Positions 44,201 to 53,419 of a DNA stretch of 64,000 nt are shown here, in pieces. The number at the start of each line of letters is the position of its first letter. The stretch's first letter is position 1. The DNA lies in the NCBI RefSeq assembly GCF_001567585.1, contig NZ_LRQV01000015.1, forward strand, positions 1-64,000, written 5' to 3'. The position numbers and the translations under genes are program-made. Origin of the DNA: Micromonospora rosaria (GTDB lineage: Bacteria > Actinomycetota > Actinomycetes > Mycobacteriales > Micromonosporaceae). Under the pieces are notes generated by a model. It made no database searches and had not been told where the DNA came from. It saw only the letters and a program-made list of their open reading frames with translations.

Positions 44201-46410
44201 TCTGCTCGCCGACAATGGAGCTCGGGGTCGACATCTCGTCGCTGAACGCGGTCGGGATGCGTAATGTTCCGCCCACGCCCGCGAACTACGCTCAGCGCAG
44301 CGGTCGTGCGGGGCGGTCGGGCCAGCCGGCATTGGTCGTCACGTACTGTGCCAGCGGCAACAGCCACGACTCGTACTATTTCGAGCGATCCCACCTGATG
44401 GTGTCCGGGCAGGTTCAGGCGCCCCGGCTGGACCTGGCGAATGAGGACCTGATCCGCTCCCATGTGCACGCGGTGTGGATGGCCGAGACCGGCGTGCGGT
44501 TGGACCGGTCGATGGCCGAGGTGCTGGCGCTGGACCTGCCGCAGCAGCCGGTGCGTCCGGAACTGGCTGCGAAACTGCGGCTGCCCGAGGTCGCGACGGC
44601 GGCCCGGCATGCCGCGCAGGAGCTGCTGCGTCCGTTGCACCCGGCGCTCGAAGAGTCTGCCTGGTGGTCGCCGAACTGGGTCGGTGAGGTAGTCGACGCG
44701 GCGTTCGACACCTTCGACGCGGCATGCGGACGGTGGCGGGATCTCTACACCACGGCCGACGCCGAACGGCAGGCGGCGACGGAGCTAGCCGCCGATGCGA
44801 CGGTCTCCCGGCAGGTCCGTGAAGACGCCGACCAGCGCTACCGGGAGGCGCGTCAACGTATCGAGCTGCTGCTGAACCAGTCCGACGACGCCGGGCAGAG
44901 CGACTTCTATACCTACCGGTACCTCGCGTCGGAAGGGTTCCTGCCCGGATACTCGTTTCCGCGGCTGCCGCTGGCGGCGTATGTGCCCGGCAACCGAGGC
45001 AGGGGCAACACCTGGTTGCAGCGGCCCCGGTTCCTCGCAGTTTCCGAGTTCGGGCCGGGGGCGCTGATCTATCACGAGGGCGCCCGCTATCAGGTCACCA
45101 GGATCAGCCTGCCGCGCGGCGGCGACGACCAGGGCAGCGGCGAAGTGGTCCGCACCTCAGCCCGGGTGTGTGACGCGTGCGGCTATCACCATCCTCGCCA
45201 GGTCGGTATCGAAGTATGCGAGAACTGCGGACAGCGGCTCAGCACCACATGGCGGGACCTGTTGCAGATGCAGACGGTGATCACCCGGCGGCGTGAGCGG
45301 ATCAGCGCGGACGAGGAGGAACGCAACCGGATCGGGTTCGAGTTGCGCACCACCTACCGGTTCGTGCCGCGCGGTGGGCGGCCGGGACGGCTCGTGGCCG
45401 AGGTCCTCACCGCCGACTTGATGCCGGTGGCGACGATGGCGTACGGCGACGCCGCCGAGATCCGGGTAACCAACCTCGGCCGTCGTGCCCGCAAGAACAA
45501 GGACACCCACGGCTTCTGGCTCGATCTGGTGAAAGGGCGCTGGCTGTCGGAGAAGGAAGGCACCGCCGAGGCCGACTCGTCCGACGAGGAGATGGAAGCC
45601 GGCTTCGAGGACGTCAACCGCAAAGCATTGATCACCCCGTACGTGCAGGATCGCCGCAACATCATGGTGCTGCGGTGGGCCGAGCCGGTCAGCGTCGAGG
45701 AAGCGATCACTCTGCAGTACGCCGTCGAGCGGGGCATCGAGGCGGTATTCCAGCTCGAGGACGCCGAGCTGTCCAGCGAGTTGCTGCCGGACGCCGACGA
45801 CCGCGGCCGAGTCCTGCTGGTCGAGGCGGCCGAGGGCGGCGCCGGGGTGCTGCGCAGGTTGCAGTCAGAACCGGACGCTCTGCGGCGTATCGCCATTGAG
45901 GCTTTGCAGATCATCCATGTCGACCCCGCCACCGGAGCCGAGGAAGTCGATGCCTGTGTACGGGGCTGCTACCGATGCCTGCTGTCGTACGGCAACCAGC
46001 TCGTCCACGAGCAGATCGACCGTCGCCTCATCGTTTCTGCCCTGCGACGCCTCGCCGAGGCGAGCACCCAGCCGGTCGACGAACGCCCTCCCGCCGGACG
46101 AAGCACAGACGTCCACGAGGCAGCTGTGAATGAGTCCGGGGCGCTCGGCGGACTGCTGCGGCTGCTGCGCAAGCACGGCTACGTGTTGCCCAGCCAGACC
46201 GATGTGGAGATCGAAGGCATCAAGGCCGAGTGGGTCTACCCGAACGCTGCCGTACCCACCGTTGTCCTCATCGACCTCGAGGGACGCAGCAGCCGGGACA
46301 CCGAACCCCTGATCTTCGGAGGCTGGAACGTGATCCACATCAACGCGAACGACGACGTGCTCGGCGTCGTGCGCGCCAACCCGGGCGTCTTCGGCGAGGC
46401 CAGCCGATGA
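41260..46410 (+). CDS. DUF1998-type DEAD-box helicase of defence operon
   Basis: A 1716-residue superfamily 2 helicase. Walker A TTGTGSGKS near residue 112, DELH near 231, SAT near 266. Zinc-type pairs CRECG near 465 and CLRCG near 578. Motifs V/VI SPTMELGVDISSLNAVGMRN and QRSGRAGRSGQ near 985-1020. The C-terminal MZB/DUF1998 region has CDACGYHHPRQVGIEVCENC near 1304, EAAEGGAGVLRRL and CVRGCYRCLLSYGNQ near 1568. DISARM and related systems use such DUF1998 helicases. TTG 41260 is chosen because GGGAGG lies seven bases upstream and homology starts at DAFEVHRRLI; the frame is open to 41191. Overlaps the next gene by ATGA. Confidence 0.8.
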   Translation: MDAFEVHRRLIEDYRTFSEGFVDVHDERIRARVEQESARGAQWPAPWSSLNPSFASGGRVDELVREGLLHQECSRIFRVKKAPEDRGSVPITLHRHQSDAVRVAGTGSSYVLTTGTGSGKSLAYMVPIVDRVLREGAGQGVRAIVVYPMNALANSQREEMRKFLEFGYGGRPPVTFARYTGQETEDERRAILRNPPDILLTNYVMLELVLTRPDERRPLVEAAHGLRFLVLDELHTYRGRQGADVAMLVRRVRDACGAGQSLQCVGTSATMANADTVARQQIEVADVASRIFGAPVIPDHVITETLVRATTTRDASAAALASAVAARGDAESDDPVLRAGYERLGSDPLASWIEDNFGVRPEPESGRLVRQTPMKVDDAAAVLSGITGRPDSECATAIRATLLAGSRARDEETGRPLFAFRLHQFLSKGGTVYSTLEPVAAREIETTFQVVLPGSPERRLYPLAFCRECGQEYLIVRRQSHLKRAVFRARHGLRITDRDDGYLFVSADREWPADPVAAGRLPVSWLGADDAGHEIVPARRRDVPVRYRAAADGTAELADAAGDVDGVIAAWMPGAFRFCLRCGVSYEQVRSNEFGKLVTLDREGRSSAMTVVAASVVRALRGQPEAALGLDARKLLTFVDNRQDASLQAGHFNDFALVVQLRAALHRAAAAGDDGLDPLDIGVEVTRRLGLQPGDFALAPKSLDLRTAQRALRAVVEFRVLRDIQRGWRVTLPNLEQSGLLVIDYPLLVPLSESEEEWNGTHKLLVEAEPGQRYEVMRVLLDEMRRVLAVDAEALTPEFVDRLRRLSREHLTGLWTVPDTEPDPVIGLAIPGRGGQYRPRHSLFLSGLGSFGRWLRHKDRFGKQLSPAVADDVIAALMKLLEKHGVLAKIIERGETAYRMKSSAMLLRAGEGTAGAPDPVRRRFEADQRPRVVPFFRDLYLDVGSQLAGLRAAEHTAQVRQEAREEREQQFREGKALPLLFCSPTMELGVDISSLNAVGMRNVPPTPANYAQRSGRAGRSGQPALVVTYCASGNSHDSYYFERSHLMVSGQVQAPRLDLANEDLIRSHVHAVWMAETGVRLDRSMAEVLALDLPQQPVRPELAAKLRLPEVATAARHAAQELLRPLHPALEESAWWSPNWVGEVVDAAFDTFDAACGRWRDLYTTADAERQAATELAADATVSRQVREDADQRYREARQRIELLLNQSDDAGQSDFYTYRYLASEGFLPGYSFPRLPLAAYVPGNRGRGNTWLQRPRFLAVSEFGPGALIYHEGARYQVTRISLPRGGDDQGSGEVVRTSARVCDACGYHHPRQVGIEVCENCGQRLSTTWRDLLQMQTVITRRRERISADEEERNRIGFELRTTYRFVPRGGRPGRLVAEVLTADLMPVATMAYGDAAEIRVTNLGRRARKNKDTHGFWLDLVKGRWLSEKEGTAEADSSDEEMEAGFEDVNRKALITPYVQDRRNIMVLRWAEPVSVEEAITLQYAVERGIEAVFQLEDAELSSELLPDADDRGRVLLVEAAEGGAGVLRRLQSEPDALRRIAIEALQIIHVDPATGAEEVDACVRGCYRCLLSYGNQLVHEQIDRRLIVSALRRLAEASTQPVDERPPAGRSTDVHEAAVNESGALGGLLRLLRKHGYVLPSQTDVEIEGIKAEWVYPNAAVPTVVLIDLEGRSSRDTEPLIFGGWNVIHINANDDVLGVVRANPGVFGEASR

Positions 46411-49304
46411 CCGCCATCTCCCTGCCGGCGCAGCCCGGCTTCCCAATCGGCTCGCTGGTCAGCGCCCGAGGCCGGGAGTGGGTGGTGCTGCCCGGCAGCG
46501 ACCCCGACTTTCTGATCCTGAGGCCGCTTGCCGGGGGTGACGCCGACATCGCGGGAGTGTTCGTCGAGGAGGGCGTCGCGCACGCCACCTTCTCCGCACC
46601 GGACGCCACCGATCTCGGCGACGACCGCAGCGCCCGCCTGCTTCGCGATGCGCTCCGGATCGGTTTCCGGGCCAGCGGCGGCCCGTTCCGCAGCATCGCC
46701 TCGCTCGCCGTCGACCCACGCCCGTACCAGCTCGTGCCGTTGCTACTCGCGTTGCGGCAGGAGACCACCCGGCTGCTGATCGCCGACGACGTCGGCATCG
46801 GCAAGACAGTCGAGGCCGCCCTGGTCGCCGCCGAACTCGTCGCGCAGGGCAGCGCCCGCCGGATGACGGTGCTGTGCCCACCCAGCCTCGCCGAGCAGTG
46901 GCAGACGGAGTTGCAGGCGAAGTTCGGGATCGTGGCCCAACCGGTCCTACCCGGGACCGTCCGCCGTCTGGAAAGAGGCTTGGAGTACGGGCAGTCGATC
47001 TTCGAGCGATACCCCTACACGATCGTTTCCACCGACTACATCAAGTCGGACATGCGCCGCGACGACTTCTTGCGAGCCGCACCGGAGCTGGTCATCGTTG
47101 ACGAGGCACACGCCTGCGTCAGCGACGAGACCGGAGCCGGAGGCCGGGGCCGCACCCAGCGGTACCGGCTGCTCAAAGACCTCGCCGCCGACGCTCACCG
47201 GCACCTGATCCTGGTAACGGCTACTCCGCACAGCGGCAAGGAAGAAACGTTTCGCAACCTGATCGGGCTGCTCGACCCGGCCCTGCGCGACATCGACCTG
47301 GCCGGCGAGACCGGCCGGCGCACCCTGGCTTCCCGCATGGTGCAACGCCGCCGTGCCGACATCCGCGAATACCTCGGCGCCGACACGAAGTTCCCCTCGG
47401 ACCGGGCCACCGACGAACGCACCTACGACCTGTCGCCGCAATACCGCACCCTGCTCGACGACGTCCTCGGCTACGTCCAGGGACAGATCACCGACCGCAG
47501 CGGCAGCCGCGTACAGCAACGCATCCGATGGTGGTCCGCCCTGTCGCTGCTGCGCTCGCTCGCCTCCTCACCCGCCGCGGCGGCGGCCACCCTCACCACC
47601 CGGGCCGCGTCCGCCGGCACCAGCACGGAACAGGCGGCTGACACCACCGGCGCCGCCCTGGTGCTCGACCTGATGAACGACGACGCGCTCGACGTCGCCG
47701 ACGCCGTACCCGGAGCAGTCGTCGACGACAGCCCCGGCAGCAGTGCCGCAGACCGGCTGAATGATCTGCGCAGCCAGGCCTTGGCCATCGCGCAGGAGCC
47801 TGACGCCAAACGACGTAACAGCCTGGACACCAAACTGGCGCTGGTCACCGCCACCGTGAAACGGCTGCTGAAGGACGGCTTCCACCCTATCGTGTTCTGC
47901 CGGTTCATCCCGACCGCCCACTACCTCGCCGACCACCTTATGGAGGTATTCCCGAAAGCCGTCGTCGAGGTGGTCACCGGCGAGTTGCCCCCGGAGGAAC
48001 GCGCCGCCCGGGTCCGGGACCTCGCCGATCGGGCCGGCACCACCAACAAGATCCTCATCGCTACTGACTGTCTCTCCGAGGGCGTCAACCTGCAACACGA
48101 CTTCCAGGCCGTGGTCCACTACGACCTGGCCTGGAATCCGACCCGCCACGAACAGCGCGAAGGTCGCGTCGATCGGTTCGGCCAGCCCCGCGACGTTGTC
48201 CGCGCGGTCACCCTCTTCGGTGCCGACAACGTCATCGATCGGATCGTCATGGACGTCCTGATCCGCAAGCACGAGGCGATCCGCCGCGATCTCGGCATCA
48301 GCGTCCCCGTCCCGGCCACCAGCGACCAGGTCCTCACCGCCCTGCTGGATGGGGTCATGAAACGCGGCGCCACCTACGTTCAGGAGACCCTCGAACTCGA
48401 TCTGCCCGAAACCCGGCAACTCGAATTCGACTGGCAGAGCAGCGCCGAGGCAGAACGCCGCAGTCGCAGCCGCTATGCCCACCACACCATCCGCCCCGAC
48501 GAAGTACGCCGCGAGGTCGAGGCCATGCGCGCCGCACTCGGCAGCCCCGACGACGTAGCCGGGTTCGTCGCCACCGCCCTACAGGAGTGCGGCGGCATCC
48601 TCACTCGCGAACCGTACGGATTCACCGTCGAACCCACCGGCCTGCCCGTCGGTCTGCGCGATGCCCTCGGCCAACCTGCCAAAGCCATGCCGTTCTACCG
48701 GGACCTTCCCGCCCCGCGCGGCGCTGCCGTCCTGACCCGCACCGACAGCACTTCGGCCGGCATCGCCCGCTATGTTCTCGACGCCGCTCTTGACCCCGCT
48801 CTGCCGGCCGAGGCGCGGCCCGCCCGGCGGTGCGGAGTCATCGTCACCGACGCCGTCACCACCCCGACCGTGCTACTGCTGACCCGCATCCGCGCCAGTC
48901 TCACACTCCCCGGCCGCCACGGCCCGCACACCCAGGTCGCCGAGGAAGCCCGCCCACTCGCCTTCACCGGCAAGCCGTCCGATCCGCAGTGGCTCGCCCG
49001 TGACGCAGTCGAAATCCTGCTCGCCGCCCGGCCCGACCACAACCTCAGCCCCGACATCGCCCGCAACATCATGACCGGGATCCTCTCCGCCCTGCCCACT
49101 ATCACGGGCCACCTCAACCAGATCGCCCACGACCTTGCCGATTCCCTGCGCGACGCGCACGTCCGGGTCCGCACCGCAGCCCGAGGCGACCGCGCCGGAG
49201 CGCTCGGCATCCGGGGCCTCAGCGTCGAACCCCAACTCCCCGTCGACGTCCTCGGCGTCTACCTCTACCGCCCCGCACACCCGAAAACGGGAGCAACCGC
49301 GTGA
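46407..49304 (+). CDS. SNF2-like helicase of defence operon (DrmD-like)
   Basis: A 965-residue SNF2-type ATPase: Walker A ADDVGIGKTVEAAL near residue 130, LCPPSLAEQWQTEL, DEAH near 230 (VIVDEAHACV), TATPHSGKEETFRN near 271, and a helicase C-terminal domain with HEQREGRVDRFGQPRDVVRA near 580. The layout resembles DrmD of class 1 DISARM and other SNF2 proteins linked to restriction. It would translocate on double-stranded DNA. ATGA overlap upstream and GTGA overlap downstream show tight coupling. Intact. Confidence 0.8.
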   Translation: MTAISLPAQPGFPIGSLVSARGREWVVLPGSDPDFLILRPLAGGDADIAGVFVEEGVAHATFSAPDATDLGDDRSARLLRDALRIGFRASGGPFRSIASLAVDPRPYQLVPLLLALRQETTRLLIADDVGIGKTVEAALVAAELVAQGSARRMTVLCPPSLAEQWQTELQAKFGIVAQPVLPGTVRRLERGLEYGQSIFERYPYTIVSTDYIKSDMRRDDFLRAAPELVIVDEAHACVSDETGAGGRGRTQRYRLLKDLAADAHRHLILVTATPHSGKEETFRNLIGLLDPALRDIDLAGETGRRTLASRMVQRRRADIREYLGADTKFPSDRATDERTYDLSPQYRTLLDDVLGYVQGQITDRSGSRVQQRIRWWSALSLLRSLASSPAAAAATLTTRAASAGTSTEQAADTTGAALVLDLMNDDALDVADAVPGAVVDDSPGSSAADRLNDLRSQALAIAQEPDAKRRNSLDTKLALVTATVKRLLKDGFHPIVFCRFIPTAHYLADHLMEVFPKAVVEVVTGELPPEERAARVRDLADRAGTTNKILIATDCLSEGVNLQHDFQAVVHYDLAWNPTRHEQREGRVDRFGQPRDVVRAVTLFGADNVIDRIVMDVLIRKHEAIRRDLGISVPVPATSDQVLTALLDGVMKRGATYVQETLELDLPETRQLEFDWQSSAEAERRSRSRYAHHTIRPDEVRREVEAMRAALGSPDDVAGFVATALQECGGILTREPYGFTVEPTGLPVGLRDALGQPAKAMPFYRDLPAPRGAAVLTRTDSTSAGIARYVLDAALDPALPAEARPARRCGVIVTDAVTTPTVLLLTRIRASLTLPGRHGPHTQVAEEARPLAFTGKPSDPQWLARDAVEILLAARPDHNLSPDIARNIMTGILSALPTITGHLNQIAHDLADSLRDAHVRVRTAARGDRAGALGIRGLSVEPQLPVDVLGVYLYRPAHPKTGATA

Positions 49305-52300
49305 GCAGTCCCGGACTCCAGGCCATCCACGCCGTCGGCGGTGTCGTCCCACCGGGCCTGCTGGCCCGCATCCAAGCCGGAGAACTCAAGAATCCGGCCG
49401 GCCTCACCCCGGCCTCCTACCACCTCATCGGACGAGAAACCGTCCGCGACGCCGCCAGCCGCGCCTGGTCCTACCTGCGCAGCGCCTGGACCGCCTGGCG
49501 CGAACACACCGCCACCCAGGCACCCGGAGCCCACGGCACCACCGCCGCCCAACAACGATGGCTACTCGTTCTGCTCCGCGAACTCGGCTACGGCCAGGTC
49601 CCCGCCCTCCCCAGCGGCTACACCATCGACGACCGCAACTACCCGGTCAGTCACGCCTGGCAACACGTGCCCATCCACCTGCTCGGCCCCACCGCCGACC
49701 TGAACCACCGCAACCCCGACCTGCCCGGCGCAGCCCGCGCCCCGCAGGCCATGCTGCAAGAGCTACTCAACCGCAGTGACGACCACCTGTGGGGCATCCT
49801 TTCCAACGGGCTACGCCTGCGGCTGCTGCGCGACTCCACCGCCCTCGCCGGATCCGCCTACCTCGAATTCGACCTCGAAACCATCTTCGACGGCGAGCTG
49901 TACCCGGAATTCCTGCTGCTCTGGCAGCTCTGCCACGTCTCCCGGCTCGAACAGCGCCCCGACGACACCGGCACCACCACACCGGCAGGCTGCTGGCTCG
50001 AAATCTGGCGCGGTGAAGCCGCCGACGCTGGCACCCGGCTGCTCGAACGGCTCCGCGATGGCGTCGCCGACGCCCTCGCCGCACTCGGCACCGGCTTCAT
50101 CCGCCACCCCGCCAACCAGCCGCTGACCACCGCCCTTCGCGACGGAAACCTCAGCACCGCCCAATACCACCGCGCGCTGCTGCGCCTCGTCTACCGGCTG
50201 CTGTTCTGCTTCGTCGCCGAAGACCGCAACGCTCTCCTGCACCCCGACGCCGCCACCCAAGCCCGAGAGCGGTATCAGCAATACTTCTCCACCGCCCGCC
50301 TGCGCCGGCTGTCCCGCAGCCGCGCTGGCAGCCCTCATCCCGACCTCTGGCACGCCCAGCGCCTCGTACTGCGGGCTCTCGGCGGCGACGGACATCCGGG
50401 CCTCGGCCTACCCGCCCTGGCCGGGCTATTCGACCCCGACCCGCACCTGCCCGCCCTCGACGGCCTGCCCTTCGACCCACTGCTCGGCTGCGAACTCACC
50501 AACGAAGACCTGCTCAGCGCCATCCGCAAACTCGCCTGGGTCGCGTTGCCCGGACAACGGATCCAACCCGTCGACTACCACAACCTCGGTGCCGAGGAAC
50601 TTGGCAGCGTCTACGAATCGCTGCTTGAACTCGTCCCTCGCCTCGACCTCACCGACCGCGTGTTCCGACTCGTCACCATCTCCGGCAACGACCGCAAAAC
50701 CACCGGCTCCTACTACACCCCGCCCAGCCTCGTCTCCGCGCTGCTCGACACCGCCCTCGACCCGCTTCTCGACGAGGCCCTCACCGGCGCAGCCAATCCC
50801 GCCGACGCGGAAACCCGGCTGCTCGCCCTGACCGTCTGCGACCCCGCCTGCGGCTCCGGCCACTTCCTCGTCGCCGCAGCCCGCCGCATCGCCCGCCGGC
50901 TCGCCCAAGTCCGCTCCGGCGACGATGAACCCACCCCCGCCCAAGTCCAGCACGCGCTACGCGAAGTCGCCGGCAACTGCATCTACGGCGTGGACCTCAA
51001 CGACCTCGCCGCCGAACTCGCCAAAGTCTCGCTCTGGATGGAAGCCCTCGAACCCGGAAAACCCCTCGGCTTCCTCGATGCCCGCATCCGCATCGGCAAC
51101 TCCCTGCTCGGCGCCACCCCGGCCCTCCTGCACAGGGATCTTCCCGACGGCGCTTTCAAAGAGCTCGACGGCGACGACAAAGCGACCGCCGCCGCCGTCC
51201 GCAAGAACAACAAGGCGCAAGCCACCGTCAGACTTGAGATCCAAGCCGGCAACGAACGTGGATACGCCCAGGACGCATTCGTCTTCAGCAGCGGGCCGGA
51301 CGTCTCGAACGCCGACCTCGCCGCACAGCGAGCCGCCCTACTCGACCTGCCCGACGACGTCAACGCGATCCGCTCCCAAGCCGCCCGCTGGGAAGAACAC
51401 GAACAGTCAGACGCCTACCAGGCCAAACACCGCCACGCCGACACCTGGTGCGCCGCGTTCGTCTGGCCGATGCCCGCCCGCGTCCCCGGCACTGAATACC
51501 CGGTGCCCGAACCACCCACCAACGCCATCATGCGCGCCATCGCCGCCGACCCTCTCGACAGGACCAACGACCAATTCACCGGGTACGCCCAGCACCTCGC
51601 CGCGCAGTACCGGTTCTTCCACTGGCACCTCGAATTCCCCGAGATTTTCCGGGTCGACGAGACCACCATCGAGACCACTGCGCAAGGTTGGGACGGCGGG
51701 TTCTCGTGCATCCTCGGTAACCCACCTTGGGAAAAGATCGAGGTGAACAAACAGGAGTTCTTCGCGTCGCGTGATCCTGCAATCGCGGAGGCAGCCAACG
51801 ATGCAGCCCGCGAATTGCTGATCGATGCACTTGCCGAGGAAGACCCTGTTCTCTTTTCGAAGTATCGGCAGGAGCGCCGCCGAATCGAAGGCGTTACCGC
51901 ATTTGTTAGATACTCCGACCGTTATCTGCTTACGTCGTCCGGCCGCCTGAATACCTACGCAGTGTTCGCCGAAACAGTTCGATCGCTAATGAGCCCGATC
52001 GGGCGGCTCGGCATCATCGTTCCCACCGGAATCGCGACGGATGCGACGACGCAGCATTACTTCCGCGACCTAGTGGAACGTCGAAGCCTGGTTGCCATCT
52101 TCGATTTCGAGAACGAGGAAAAAGTCTTTCCCAGCGTGCACAACCAATATCGGTTCGCGCTTCTCGTGCTTTCCGGCCGACCATCCGGGCAAGCGGTTTT
52201 GGCATTCCGGGCACGACAGGCTCGGCAGATCGCCGAGCGCTCCTACACGATCACACCCGACGAGATCCTTCGCCTAAATCCGAACACTGGAACCTGCCCC

Positions 52301-53419
52301 GTCTTCGTCGCGCGTCGCGATGCCGAGATCACCATCGGAATCTACAATCGGATTCCTGTGCTCTGGCGAGACCAAGATCCCCTGGGTAACCCATGGAGCG
52401 TTTCTTTCGCTCAAGGTCTGTTCAACATGGCCACCGGATCCCGGCACTTCATCAATGCTGATGTAGCGATGGAATCCGGTTGGATCCTAGAAGGAAATCG
52501 GTTCACAAAAGACGGCGAGAATCTGTTGCCGCTTTACGAGGCCAAGCTAGCTCATCACTATGACCACCGGTTTTCTACATACGAAGGTGCCACACAGGAG
52601 CAGCTAAACAAAGGCACGTTGCCGCGACTCGAAGACGCCGCACACGCCGATCCATCCCTCGGCGTAAAACCCCGTTACTGGGTACCCGAATCCCTGGTCG
52701 AAGAGAAACTCGCTGGTGATCCCGAACGAGGCAAACCCGCATGGCCGCACGACTGGCTCCTCGGCTGGCGCGATATCGCCCGCAGTGTCGACGAGCGCAC
52801 CATCATCTCGACGGTGATTCCCCGGACGGCCGTCGGCGACAAATTCCTTCTCGCTCGCGCCCAACATCAACCCGTTGCCGCACTCCAGGCCAACTTGAGT
52901 GCGTTCGTTCTGGATTTTACGGCACGGCAGAAAGCCACGGGAGCATCATTCAAGTATTTCCTCATGCGGCAGCTTCCCATCCTGCCGCCTGAAATATACG
53001 CACAGGAATCGCCTTGGTCTGGTGCAGCCAGCCTCAGCGATTGGATCACGCCTCGGGTGCTTGAACTGAGCTACACCGCGTACGACCTGGAAGGCTATGC
53101 CGTCGAGTTGGGAGACGATGGGCCGCCGTTCGTGTGGGATCGTTCCCGGCGGGCCACGCTGCGGGCGGAACTCGACGCCGCCTACTTCCACCTCTACGGC
53201 GTGACCCGTGACGACGTCGACTACATCATGAACACCTTCAAGGTGGTGCGCGAGCGCGACGAGAAAGCGTACGGCGAATACCGCACCAAACGAATGATCT
53301 TGGAGATCTTCGACGCCATGCAGGAGGCCACCGTGACCGGCGTTCCGTACGTCACGACCCTTGATCCGCCACCCGGCGCCGGCATCCGCCACCCGGCCCG
53401 GAAGGAAGCGCTCGGATGA
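49301..53419 (+). CDS. large adenine-specific DNA methyltransferase (Eco57I/PglX-like)
   Basis: A 1372-residue class I methyltransferase. The N-terminal helical part includes [16 protein letters not shown], as in Eco57I/PglX-like enzymes. SAM motif I is [20 protein letters not shown] near residue 512, and the catalytic motif NPPW ([20 protein letters not shown]) near 804. The C-terminal half is the target-recognition part. No nuclease motif was seen, so it is probably a modification subunit that marks host DNA at N6-adenine. GTG 49301 overlaps the previous stop. Bases from about 51,770 to 52,990 are visibly poorer in GC than the flanks, which suggests exchange of the recognition domain. Confidence 0.8.
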   Translation: MSSPGLQAIHAVGGVVPPGLLARIQAGELKNPAGLTPASYHLIGRETVRDAASRAWSYLRSAWTAWREHTATQAPGAHGTTAAQQRWLLVLLRELGYGQVPALPSGYTIDDRNYPVSHAWQHVPIHLLGPTADLNHRNPDLPGAARAPQAMLQELLNRSDDHLWGILSNGLRLRLLRDSTALAGSAYLEFDLETIFDGELYPEFLLLWQLCHVSRLEQRPDDTGTTTPAGCWLEIWRGEAADAGTRLLERLRDGVADALAALGTGFIRHPANQPLTTALRDGNLSTAQYHRALLRLVYRLLFCFVAEDRNALLHPDAATQARERYQQYFSTARLRRLSRSRAGSPHPDLWHAQRLVLRALGGDGHPGLGLPALAGLFDPDPHLPALDGLPFDPLLGCELTNEDLLSAIRKLAWVALPGQRIQPVDYHNLGAEELGSVYESLLELVPRLDLTDRVFRLVTISGNDRKTTGSYYTPPSLVSALLDTALDPLLDEALTGAANPADAETRLLALTVCDPACGSGHFLVAAARRIARRLAQVRSGDDEPTPAQVQHALREVAGNCIYGVDLNDLAAELAKVSLWMEALEPGKPLGFLDARIRIGNSLLGATPALLHRDLPDGAFKELDGDDKATAAAVRKNNKAQATVRLEIQAGNERGYAQDAFVFSSGPDVSNADLAAQRAALLDLPDDVNAIRSQAARWEEHEQSDAYQAKHRHADTWCAAFVWPMPARVPGTEYPVPEPPTNAIMRAIAADPLDRTNDQFTGYAQHLAAQYRFFHWHLEFPEIFRVDETTIETTAQGWDGGFSCILGNPPWEKIEVNKQEFFASRDPAIAEAANDAARELLIDALAEEDPVLFSKYRQERRRIEGVTAFVRYSDRYLLTSSGRLNTYAVFAETVRSLMSPIGRLGIIVPTGIATDATTQHYFRDLVERRSLVAIFDFENEEKVFPSVHNQYRFALLVLSGRPSGQAVLAFRARQARQIAERSYTITPDEILRLNPNTGTCPVFVARRDAEITIGIYNRIPVLWRDQDPLGNPWSVSFAQGLFNMATGSRHFINADVAMESGWILEGNRFTKDGENLLPLYEAKLAHHYDHRFSTYEGATQEQLNKGTLPRLEDAAHADPSLGVKPRYWVPESLVEEKLAGDPERGKPAWPHDWLLGWRDIARSVDERTIISTVIPRTAVGDKFLLARAQHQPVAALQANLSAFVLDFTARQKATGASFKYFLMRQLPILPPEIYAQESPWSGAASLSDWITPRVLELSYTAYDLEGYAVELGDDGPPFVWDRSRRATLRAELDAAYFHLYGVTRDDVDYIMNTFKVVRERDEKAYGEYRTKRMILEIFDAMQEATVTGVPYVTTLDPPPGAGIRHPARKEALG

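Noticed and set aside
41260..49304. A canonical DISARM system
   Set aside because: No PLD-type drmC and no separate drmB were found, and the operon continues into McrBC, so a standard DISARM label would mislead.
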